In this document: positions 23,292-33,813 of the stretch, piece after piece
How the letters are laid out: every line of letters starts with the position of its first letter
Position numbering within the stretch: position 1 is the first letter of the stretch
Assembly: GCA_028713225.1 (NCBI GenBank)
Contig: JAQTOS010000007.1
Coordinates: 1-64,000, forward strand
Source of the DNA: Candidatus Altimarinota bacterium
GTDB taxonomy: Bacteria; Patescibacteriota; Gracilibacteria; BD1-5; UBA6164
DNA: 64,000 bases
Reading direction: 5' to 3'
Position numbers and translations under genes: made by a program
The notes under the pieces: generated by a model
The model's database searches: none
The model's input: only the letters and a program-made list of their open reading frames with translations
What the model was told of the DNA's origin: nothing

Positions 23292-23319
23292 TTGACTTGA
23301 GAAAAAACTATACTAAACT
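23292..23319 (+). promoter_or_regulatory. candidate promoter of the exported helical protein gene
   Basis: TTGACT at 23292-23297, a 16-nt spacer, and TAAACT at 23314-23319. The gene starts at 23372. The overlapping TATACT is an alternative -10 with poor spacing. Confidence 0.45.
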
Positions 23320-23371
23320 TTGTTAAGCAAAATAAATTTGCTAATTATTATTTTTTAAACTATATAAGTTT

Positions 23372-24313
23372 ATGAAAACAAGAAATAAAAAAGTATCTAT
23401 AATAGTTGCTTCTGCACTATTTATATATCCATTACTTGCTTCTGCTGATATGTCATCTAGTGATAATAATATGAATATGGATAATACAAGTACATCAACT
23501 ATGCCAGCTCCTGTTCCACCTATGTCTCCAATTGGACAATGACAAATGATGATGTCAGGTTCTAGTTTAACAGGTTCAGGGTGGCAAACAACTAGCGAAG
23601 ATAGAACAAAAATTGATTATATTATGAAATCTTTAGAGGCTCAATTGAAAACAATTAGAGAATCTCTAACTAAAGATAATATGACTGAAATGAAACAAAA
23701 AGCTATTGATTTACAAGCTACTTACAAAGCAAAAATAGCTGAAGCTTTTCCAGATAGAGCTGCTGATGTCCAAAAAATAGTTGATTATAGATTTACAATT
23801 TTCTTTAATAATCAATTTAAAATAAGGGAACAAGTAAAAGAAATAAAAGATAATGCAAAAGATCTTGTAAATAAAGCTAAGGATGCTTGAAAAGAAGCTA
23901 TAAATAGAGCTAAAGAAATGGCTAAAAATGCAATTGATGCAGCTAAAGATGCGAAAAAAACAGAAAATAATCAAGTTAGAACTGAAAAAAAAGAAGTTAA
24001 ACAAGACTTGAAATCTCAATATAAAGCTAAATTTATAGCTCAATTAAAAGATAAACTTGATAATATTCCAGTTGAAAGATTACAATTATTAGTTGATAAA
24101 TTAAAAGTAAAGAGAGATGAAATAAATAATAATGATACTATAAGTGATTATAAAAAAGAGAGATATTTAGCTCAAATTGATGCATTGCTTGAAATATTAG
24201 ATGAAAAAATAAATCCAACAGCTAGTACTGATTTAAATTTAAATCAAATTATAAATGATACTATAAATGGATGAACTTGAACTACTAATACCGGTTCTAC
24301 TGTAACTCAATAA
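23372..24313 (+). CDS. exported helical protein with LEA-like segment
   Basis: 313 residues with a signal peptide (MKTRNKKVSIIVASALFIYPLLASA) and a Met/Ser/Pro-rich N-terminal linker. A long amphipathic helical region follows, with the LEA-like stretch AKDLVNKAKDAGKEAINRAK and further Ala/Lys/Asp heptad-like repeats at about residues 155-200, then a second helical domain and a Gly/Thr tail. Possibly a periplasm-like or surface chaperone, or a structural protein. No family certain. It is alone on the plus strand, divergent from rseP, with its own promoter and terminator. Confidence 0.8.
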
Positions 24314-24328
24314 TTTTTCTAGAAAATA

Positions 24329-24362
24329 AAAAAAAATCGGATTTCTCCGATTTTTTTTATTT
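24329..24362. terminator. bidirectional terminator
   Basis: AAAATCGGA pairs with TCCGATTTT around TTTC, flanked by long A and T runs. It closes the plus-strand helical-protein gene and reaches the stop of the convergent permease gene. Confidence 0.9.
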
Positions 24363-25487
24363 TCATTTTTTATATTTAATAAAGTCTTTTACGAAAATCT
24401 GCATAATCGCAGTTAATGGAATAGCTACGATTATTCATACAAGTCCAGCTAAAGTTGCTCAGATTGTCATCATAATCAGTACTAAAAATGGTGATAAATC
24501 TAGAGATTTAGACATTATATATGGAACAAGAAGATTATTTTCAAGTTGTTGAATTACTATATATAATATCAAAATAACAAAAAATGTAGTTGGTCACATA
24601 GAAATAGCTATAGCTAGAGCAGGTATAAGAGCAAGTATTGGTCATAAATAAGGGACAAATTCCATAAGTCCTGAAATAAGAGCTAATGTAAAATTATTTT
24701 GTAAGTCTATTCAGAAAAAACTAAGAACAGTAAGTGATATATAAACTAAAGTAAATATAGATACTGAAAGTAAAAACTGTCATTTAAGCCATTCATATAA
24801 AGAATTTATTATGGCTCATTCTCTAGTTTCTATATATTTAGATACATTTGTTGGAATTATAGTATAGAAAAATGATTTTATTTGAGTTCTTTCAAGTATT
24901 ATAAATAATGTCATTATAAGAACCATAAAAAAATCAAATAATGCTAGTCAAATTGAAGTAATTATATTTGTTCAAGCTGATGCTACATCTCAAATATGAC
25001 TTGCAATAAATTTACTCACACCTGCAAAATTATCTTTTAATACTTGGAAAATAGCATTAAAATCGATATTTACTAAATATTTTTTAGATACAGCTAATAC
25101 TTCTTTAGGTAATCCAAGTCAATCAATTCAATGTGTGTGATAAGATATTGCTAAATCATTTACATAATTTTGTAAATAATTTATAAACATTGAAGTTTGA
25201 GTTAAAAGTATTGGAATTATAGAAAAAATTGCTATAAGTATCAAAAGAATTAGAGCTATATAAATAATAATTATTCAGATAGCATCTGGAATTTTATGTT
25301 TATTTAATTTATTCAAAAATGGAGAAAAAAGTAGTGTCAAAAAAATAGAAAAAAACAGTAAATATAAAAAACTAGCGATAGAATAAAGAAAATATAGAAT
25401 CAAAACAAAGCCAATTATTATAAGCAATTTTATAGAAAATACTTTGTATTCATTTTCTTTTATAGTTTTATCTTTTTGTATAAGCAT
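24357..25487 (-). CDS. AI-2E/PerM-type membrane permease family protein
   Basis: 376 residues with seven to eight hydrophobic segments. Typical features are the YFLYSIASFLYLLFFSIFLTLLFSPF opening and the block LISGLMEFVPYLGPILALIPA. The C-terminal segment VPYIMSKSLDLSPFLVLIMMTIGATLAGLVG also fits. The family moves small molecules or sodium; function in this organism is unclear. Stop lies in the terminator shared with the preceding plus-strand gene. Confidence 0.88.
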
Positions 25488-25488
25488 A

Positions 25489-25523
25489 AATAAAGGATAA
25501 TTATTAAATAATTATCCTTTATT
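25489..25523 (-). terminator. perfect 17-bp hairpin between permease and the 862-residue protein
   Basis: Left arm 25489-25505 and right arm 25507-25523 are exact reverse complements with a single-base centre. The T-rich tail is short on both strands. It lies after the stop of the 25557-28145 gene, so it probably terminates that operon. Confidence 0.75.
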
Positions 25524-25556
25524 ATAAAAAAACTTATGAAAATACAAATTTAAAAT

Positions 25557-28145
25557 TTAGTAATTCAATATAAAATCTTTTAATTCTTCAGTTTTTGGCA
25601 TTTTACTTAAATGAGCAGCAATATATTCCTCAGATAAAATTGCCTTATTTTTAGCTAAAATAGCTAATATATCACGTATATATTTTGTAGTTAATTCTTT
25701 CAAAGCATTATCTACTTCATCTTCATTATTTAAAATAGTATTTTCAACTGATTGAATAATATTTTCTGTTAAGTCAATAATTCTTTCATTTGGTTCATCT
25801 TCGATTATTTCAAGATCATCTAAGCCTTCAATATCCTCAAGAGGATTATTTGCAAAATAAGGATCTAGAGATTCAATATCATCTTCGATTATTTCAAGTT
25901 CATCTAAACTTTCAATATCTCTAGAATCTAGTTCTTCTTCAAGATCTGAAAAATTTGATTTATATTCTTTAAATTCACTTAATAAATATCAATCATAGTC
26001 ATCTAGTAAATCAAGTATATATAAACATACTAAAGATTTAGTGCTTAAAAGTCTTTCAACAAGTAAATCAATTTTTCAAATATTTTTAAAATGATTTACA
26101 AAAAAATCTTGATATTCAAAAGATTTAGAGAAAAAGTTATCGTCTTCTAAAAATAAGTCAGATATAATATCCTCATCTTGCTCTTTTATAAAGTCAAAAA
26201 ATGCTTCTAAAAATAATTTATTTGAATTTTCCCTATCTATTAAATCAAATAATATTTTTGAATCAGCTTTTGTTCTAAATTTTAAAAAATTAGGAAAAAA
26301 AGTTTTTATATTTGTCTCAAATTTAATTTTTTCTAAATCATTTGAATGATAAGATATAGCTTCTGCAACTCTATAGTTTCCTCAATTTTTATGGTAAATT
26401 CTACCTGTAGAATTAGTTACAGTACTAGATTTATTTGAATCATTTGCAATTTTTGTTCATTTCTTAGTTTCATTATATCTTTTGATAAAATTATCAAATT
26501 CTAGTTCAAGTTTTGGTTCTAGATGATTTAAACAAGGATTATCTAATGTATTTTTATCATTTTTTTCTAGTTCTGTCCTAAAAAATATTTTTGATCTAAT
26601 TCGTTTTACTCTAGTAATTAAATTAATTCACTTTCAAATTTCTATTTTAAGTGATGTTAGTCTAAGAAATATAGATTTCAAAATATTTACTGAAAGATTA
26701 TTTTGATGAATAGTCTGAGCTTCTAATCCAAGTAGTTTTAAAAAATCTTCTTCGCTAGATTTTGTAACAAATGAAATATAAAGACTTTCTGGTAAAATTT
26801 CAAGATTAAATCTCCTTGATTTTTTAAATTCTAAAAGTCTAGAGAAAAAATCAATATCCGCAGTATATTCCAAATTTGTATCATCTACTATTTCAAAATA
26901 TTTTCTATCTTTTATTTTATATCATTCTTGTGATTTTTTTCTAGCTGCAGTATGTCTTTCTATGAAATTATTATATTGAGATTCTAAGTCCTTATTAAGA
27001 GAACTAGATTTAGTTTTTGCTAAAATTTTTCATTTTATCCCGTCAATTCTTCTTTTAAGATTTATTCAAGTTCAAAAATCTATATCAAAAGTCATTAATC
27101 TTAAAAATATAGCTTCTAATATATTTAATGATAAATAATGTTTATTTATTGTTAAAGCTTCTATATCTAATAATTTAAAAAAATCCTCTTCGCTAGATTT
27201 TTCTACAAATGATATATATAATTTTTCTGGAAGAATTTTATTATTAGATCTTTTAGAAAATCTAAATTTATCCAGTAAATCGAAGAAAATTTCAGATTGT
27301 GTATTTATAATTTCAGCAAAATCAATATCTTCAGAAATATTTAAATCTAATTTTTCTTTTTTAGTAGATTCAATTATTTCTATACCTTGTTCTTCCTCAA
27401 TGTTTTGAATTTCTGAAGATTTAGTATTGTTTTCTATTTTTGGAGTTTTAGGGTTTTTTATTCATTTCCCTTTTCATTTTTTAATAATTATATCATCAAG
27501 TTTAGCTATTAATTCTGAATTATCTACTTTTTCAGGATTTGTAATTATTTCATGACTTATATTAGAAACTTCAGATATAATAGATTCCAAACTTTCTAAA
27601 TTTAAAGTTTTTGGAAAATCAATTATTTCTATTTCATTAAATTTTAAATCTGCCTTAGATAATAAAGTTTTGAAATTTTGAATTAAAACAGTTTTTAAAT
27701 CTTTTCTATGATTTGCTCAATTTAAAGATATTTCTAAATCTGGATAAATAAATAATCCTATACTTTTAACAAACGATAAAAGATTCAAAACTCTTGCTAT
27801 ATTTGTTTCAAAAAGAAATCTTGAAAAAACTAATTTAGTAATTTGTAAATTAGTTATAGGAATTATTCAATTTCTATAGAAATCTTCAATATCTTCTAAT
27901 TTCAACTTTTCTACAAGACGAGCATAAAAAATATCTTCTAATTTTTTATTATTTCAGATATGATTTTTACAATCTGATAATGCATTTTTATAGAAATTTG
28001 GAACAGCCTTAATTACTTCTTTTGTTTGTCAGCGATCTATTCTTCTAAGTAGTTTTTCTTCAGTTTCAGTCAAAGTTCATGAAATATTTTGTAAACCTAT
28101 TGTCTCCATAAACATTGGCTTACTACCTGGATAAAATTCTGCCAT
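25557..28145 (-). CDS. large hypothetical protein with a duplicated module
   Basis: 862 residues, no signal peptide. Two related modules, at about residues 303-375 and 451-522, share YISFV.KSSEEDF.KLL, then INLxxR and similar blocks; the copies are roughly half identical by eye. The N-terminal 150 residues look helical (TETEEKLLRRIDRG). A strongly acidic stretch lies near the C-terminus (DLEIIEDDIESLDPY, and again with DEPNERI). Probably cytoplasmic. It is the last gene of a three-gene run with the next two proteins. No family recognised. Confidence 0.85.
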
Positions 28146-28150
28146 ATTAA

Positions 28151-29350
28151 TTAATTATTTATTATATATTTATCTAAAAATGAAATAAATTCCTTGGTGT
28201 CTTTATCTTCTTTTGTTAAACTTAATGATAATAAAATGAACTTTTTAAAATATTCTCTATTATTAATTTTATTCCAAAAATCTTGATTTGAATCAAGTAA
28301 ATTTAAAATATTTTTATAATCATGATTTATAATTAATGCATTTAATATTGATTCGAATTTTTCTAATTCTTCATCTACATACTCTGTAATAACAAAAGGG
28401 TCTTCTTTAGTTATTAGAATAGTATTATTTAATATAATTTCTGATTCTTCTATTTTTACATCTACTCACTCTGTAATAGAAAAAGGATCTTCTTTGCTTC
28501 CTATAGTATCAGTTTTTATACTTTTAGTTCATATTCTAAGTCATCAATCTTCTACTTTTGATAATTGAGTATTTGATTTTGAAGAAACTCCAGTATCTAC
28601 AGGATTTTCTGAGTTTTTTTCACTTTGAATAGCTTCTTCTTCTATAGTTTGTGCTAATTCTTCAATAATTTTTATTTCTTCCGTGCTATTTTTTTGACTA
28701 ATTTCTTCTGAAACTTCAATTTGTTTAATCTCTTCTGGTTTTCCTATTTCTTTTATTTCTTCCAGCGTATTTTCAATAATTTCTGTAGGAATAGTTTCAG
28801 CTTCTTTTATTGTTTCAGTATTAATTCACAATTCTTTATCTTTAGTTTTTACTAATTCTTCTAAATATTTTTCTCTAGTTTTTATTAATAATTCAAAGTT
28901 TTTATTAAGCCCATTTATTTTTTGTAATTTTTCTTCTAATAACTTTTTTTCTCTAAGATACTCAACTGCCGTTCTATTTTCTCAAGCCTTAATTCATTTT
29001 ATTAATTCTTTATAAGATTCTATTTCTAATTCTAATTTAGATAAATCAATACTTTCATAAGATTTAATTTCTGATAATAAAATATTTTCTATTTTAGAAA
29101 CAAAATCACATGTTATTTCTGTTAAAAATTTAGATTTTTCTAATTTAGAATGGATTTTTCATAAATTTGGATTATGTCATTTTGAATGATCTAAAATTAA
29201 AAGAATTGAGTCATTTATTTTACTAATTTCAGAAAAAATATCATTAGATAAAATGTCTTTATGTGATTTTAAAAAATCTAAAATATGCTTTATATTTTCA
29301 TATCAACTCTTATATAATTCCTTTGATGTTAAATTTATTTTATTATTCAT
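28151..29350 (-). CDS. hypothetical acidic coiled-coil protein
   Basis: 399 residues, no signal peptide. Helical N-terminal half (ELEIESYKELIKGIKAGENR), then long coiled coil (LREKKLLEEKLQKI), then a very Glu-rich low-complexity region. Near residues 285-320 a short motif EDPFxITExVD occurs twice. The C-terminal 80 residues are again helical. It ends 5 nt before the 862-residue gene and follows the TPR-like gene by 9 nt. Function unknown. Confidence 0.85.
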
Positions 29351-29359
29351 AATTTTAAA

Positions 29360-30931
29360 TTAAGATTTAATTAATTCTTTTATTGTTTTTGTTTCGTTAT
29401 CTAGTAATTCATCATAATTATAAGCTTTTTTAGCCATATCTTCTAAAAAAAATTTATTTTCTGAAACATTTTCACTTAAAGATAAAGAATATAAAAACAT
29501 TCCTAAGGCATCTCCAGAACCATAAAGTGAATCTTCTGAATCATCAAATAGTGAAATTAAATAAGCTTTCAAATAAGAGTTAAATGCTGTTCTATTATTC
29601 TTTCATTCATAAAACTCTCCTTCCAATAATAGATATTTATTATCAATATCAACTAAGTTATCTAGAATTTTTCTTTGAATTTTTCCATAAGAATAATTTA
29701 AATCTTCAATTTCTGTTGAAATTTTCATCTGAAATGCAAAATCATATTTTGATTCCTTTAATGTTATATTAAAATCACTTATTTTTTCGCTATAATTTAA
29801 ATTATTAAATTTATATAATTCTAGTAAAATTTCTTCCTCTAGATCAATATCTTTATTTTTTTGTGCATATTTTATAATTTTTCCAGAAGTTTCTATAAGA
29901 TTATCTTCATCGGCAATTTTTATATAAAAAATAAAAAGGTTTTTTAATCAATAAATATAGTTATTATCATCATTATGCATATATGCTAAATCAGATAAAT
30001 TTAAATATGATGAAATTAAATTTTTATTTCTATCAACTAAAGTGTATAATAATCGAATATCTGAAGAAAAGATATCTCACAAATTTTTATAATAAGTATA
30101 ATCTTTATTTACTTCTATGTGTAATTCATATAATTCAATCGCATTGTGATAAAATCCTATTTCTTCATAAAAAGATCATAATTCTCAAATGAATATAGTT
30201 TTTCATAAATCTATTGCCTCTTTATAAAGCTTTTCTATTTTTTGTTTATTTTCATCTATAAATTCTTTTTTTTCTTGTTTATTTTCTATTTTTCATAAAT
30301 CAAGTAAAAAAATATCTCTATGTAATTCAATGTATTTAGCTAAAGAGTTATCTGATCATTTTTCTATTCATTCATTTAAAATTTTTTCAGCTGTTTCTAA
30401 ATCTTTTTTATATTTATATGTATAATATCAATAATCTCAATAAGCTTCTTTATTATATTCACAAGCATTTTTACACTCTCAAAGTAAAAATTCTGTATTA
30501 TTTTCAGCTGAAAAATTTTCTCATTCATCAACAAGTAATTCAGATGTATATAAATTTAAGATTTTTTCATAAACTAATCTATTTCAATATTTTTTTGATT
30601 CATTATAAGAGTCTAAAGTTTTGTAATAATCTCATAATTCCCAAAGAAAATCTCCTAAATTTTCATATAAAAATGCTTTATGAAAATCTTTTAAATTTTT
30701 TTCATATTCTATAGCTTCTTTTATTATTTTATATCAAGCATAATAATCTCAATTTTCTTTCATAATGGCTATAGATTGAGCAATTTTTTGTATTTTTATA
30801 TCTGCATCAAGAATTTCATTAAAATCTTTTAAAACATCTAATTGTAATTTATTAGCAGTATTTGCTTGATTAGAAATATTACTATTTTCATTTAATTCTT
30901 CTTCATATCATAAATTTGATTCTTTATTCAT
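29360..30931 (-). CDS. TPR-like helical repeat protein
   Basis: 523 residues made of helical pairs with TPR-like periodicity. Examples: AFLYENLGDFLWELGDYYKTLDSY and ELGSFYEEIGFYHNAIELYE, where G-x2-Y or L-x6-A-x3-Y spacing recurs. No signal peptide. TPR proteins scaffold complexes; partners are unknown, though the next two genes (acidic coiled coil, duplicated-module protein) are obvious candidates. First gene of the three-gene run, divergent from the surface locus at 31145. Confidence 0.8.
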
Positions 30932-31144
30932 AATTTTTTCTTATAAATAAGATAAGGAATTGTTTTAATTAATTTTATCAATAAGTCAAATTTTAAAATA
31001 AGAATAAGTATATTTTTATTCTAGTTTTTATTCTAGAGTTTATTGTCTTATAAATTTAAATAAATTTGATTTTTTCTTTTTTTTTCTTATAAATTACTTA
31101 TAATTTACAAATTTTTTATTTTAATTATTTTTTATCGTCAGTTT

Positions 31145-32335
31145 ATGAAAAAAATTATCATCTTAGTTTTATCTATATTTTCTTTACTATATTTAAATAC
31201 AGCACTAGCTTGAAGTCTATGAGTTTCACCTCTTAAATACGAATTTACCGTTAATTCTTGAGATTCTAAATCTTGACTAATAAAAGTATCAAACAATAGT
31301 GATTCTCCTATGACTCTTTATACTTCAAAAGAAGATTTTATAGCTTGAGATGATACAGGTACTCCGAAATTTGTAAAACCTGAGGATCAAACTTATCCTG
31401 AATTAAGTCTAGCTAATTGGATAAAATTAGAAGAAGAAAACCTTACTCTAGCTCCTAGAGAAACAAGAGAAGTAAAATTTAAAATAAATGTTCCAAAAGA
31501 TTGAGAACCTGGATGACATTATGGTGCGATATTTTTTTCTCCATGAGTATGAGCTTCATCTCAAGTTTCTATAGTACAAAGACTTTGAGTATTACTTCTT
31601 ATAAATGTTCCTTGAGATGTTAAAATAAGTTGATTTGTTGATAAATTTTCAGTTTGACAAAATAAATCTGGAAAATTTGAAGAAAAAACAAATTTTGCTA
31701 ACTTCCCTATAAATTTTGATTTATTATTCAAAAATGATTGAAATGTTCATTTAAAACCAGTTTGAAAAATAGAAATATTAGATGAAAATAATATTCCTTT
31801 GAAAAATATATGAAGAGCTACTCTAACTTCACCAGCTTGAGCATATATATGAGAAAAAATGGTGGATTTCATTCCTCTTAATGAGACATTATGAAATGTT
31901 TTACCAAAATCGGAAAGAAAATTTGAATCTTCTTGGGAATGATTTTGATATACTGTTTTAAATACAGACTGAACTAAATCAGTAAAATTTAAAAACCTTA
32001 GTGATTATTATGCTGAAGTTGCATCAGAAAAACAAGCTTATCTAAATTTTTGGGAACAAGTACATACAAGAACAGTTTCAAAAAATATGAAAGTAGTTAT
32101 GACATTGAGTTATGAATGAAAAGATAAAGAGAAAAAAGATTTTAAAGAAGAAAAAACTATAAAAATAGCATATGATGAAAAATATGTTTGAATAAATTAT
32201 TATTTGATTTTTATATTAATTTTATTAATATGAGCTCTTTTCTATTATTTCACACAAGTTGCTCCGAAAAATCAAGCTAGAAAAGAAGAAGAATTAAAAA
32301 GAAAAATAATGGAAGAAATGAGCAAACATAAATAA
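31145..32335 (+). CDS. DUF916-like membrane-anchored surface protein
   Basis: 396 residues with a signal peptide ending LNTALA, a folded extracellular region from about residue 25, and a C-terminal membrane segment (YLIFILILLIGALFYYF) with a basic cytoplasmic tail. The opening GSLGVSPLKYEFTVNSGDSKSGLIKVSNNSDSP is like the DUF916 (WxL-interacting) family known from Gram-positive WxL clusters. A second beta domain with GEPGGHYGAIFFSP follows. It probably anchors or assembles the proteins encoded next to it (inference). First gene of a tight four-gene run with gaps of 22, 12 and 13 nt. Confidence 0.85.
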
Positions 32336-32357
32336 TATTTACTAAAATTACTCGAAA

Positions 32358-32783
32358 ATGAAAAAAATAATTTCAATATTATCGCTTACAGCAATTTTGT
32401 TTTACTATTCAAACTTAGCCTCAGCATTAAATTCAGTAGTAGTTTCTGCTGTTGTTTGAAATTTAAATCATTCTCCAGTTGTAATAAATGTAGTCCCAAA
32501 CAATAATCCAAAACTACTAAAAACTAATTCACTTCAAAATTTCAGTTTATATTTTAGAGATGATGAAAAAGATATAATTTATTATACAATAACACCTAAG
32601 GATTGATATACAAATCCTATAAATTGAGTAATAAATACAGCTAATTATGATTCAGCATCATGAGCATATATAAACTTTTCATATCTTGCTCCATCATTAA
32701 AAGTTTGAACTTCGAACGTAAATATCATATTAAATGATTGACCTAATATTGTATCTAAAGATATAAATTTATACATTTATTAA
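32358..32783 (+). CDS. small exported protein
   Basis: 141 residues with signal peptide (MKKIISILSLTAILFYYSNLASA) and a single predicted beta domain (VVVSAVVGNLNHSPVVINV, FSLYFRDDEKDIIYYTI). The pattern NHSPVVINVVPN with repeated beta strands and a DDEKDIIYY turn suggests a cadherin-like or Ig-like fold. No family recognised with confidence. Confidence 0.8.
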
Positions 32784-32795
32784 AATCTAATAACT

Positions 32796-33800
32796 ATGTC
32801 TAAATTTGCTAAATTATCCCTTGTATTAATATCACTATTTTTCTTAGTTTTTATTTCATTTTATGAACTAAGAAAAATAGATTTTTTTGATACCAATTCT
32901 ATTTTTGATTTTATTATAAAAAATAATTCTAATGATTCTGGTGTTTGAAAAGATGTTTTTTATAAAAAATGAGATAATATTGAATATACTTTTTTTATGA
33001 AAAAGGATTTTGATTGAACTATTTCAATTAATACCGATAAATTAGATAAAATAATGAAAGATTATGATATCTATATAGATGATGAAAAAATAAGTAAAGA
33101 TGATTTAAAAAATATAAAAATCAATGATAAAAAAATAATAAAATTCAAATGAACTGCTCTAAAAGATAATATAATAAAAACAAAAGATGAAACAGTTGAT
33201 GATTTAGTTGATATAAACATAATTAAAGAAGAAGAGAAAAAAGATGATGTAAAAATATTAACTTGAGCATTAGCTAATGTAAAGCTTTCTAATCTAAGTT
33301 TCAATTCAAATATAAATAATCTACTTATTATCTCTTGAGATAATTTATGAAATATTCAATATGTAAATATTTGATGAAAAACATTTACTCCAAAACTTGA
33401 TAACAATAAATTATATATATGAATAGATAAAGATTCATTTGCTAGTTGAGATTATTTCTTATTATTTCAACTTAAAAATAATCAAATACAAACTTATCAA
33501 TCAAAAATAAAATTCACTTACGATTCAAATTCTATAAATATATCACAAATAACTCCATCTTCAATAAAAAACGATATAGATAGATATCTTGTAATTCAAT
33601 GAAATAACCTATCAAAAGTTATTAGAGTACAGTTAAGTAATAATGTTATATTAAAAGATACAAGTTTTAAAGTAATAAATAATAATGTAATAACTATAAA
33701 AATTCCTGCCTGACTTAATCCATGAAATTATTTTATAAATTTTATGTGAACACAGTGAATATTTGAGCTAAAAAATTCTCAATTTACAATTACAAACTAA
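32796..33800 (+). CDS. membrane-anchored or exported protein with IPT-like repeats
   Basis: 334 residues. One N-terminal hydrophobic helix (LSLVLISLFFLVFISFY) without an obvious cleavage site, then a charged helical linker rich in Asp and Lys to about residue 150. The second half appears to hold two beta domains, with NIQYVNIGGKTFTPKLDNNKLYI and VIRVQLSNNVI typical of IPT/TIG folds. Third gene of the run. Confidence 0.75.
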
Positions 33801-33813
33801 TTAAATTTAAATT

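Noticed and set aside
29584-30714. Plus-strand frames opposite the TPR-like gene
   Set aside because: Their translations are low-complexity Phe/Ile/Leu/Tyr/His and lie antisense to a continuous 523-codon gene.
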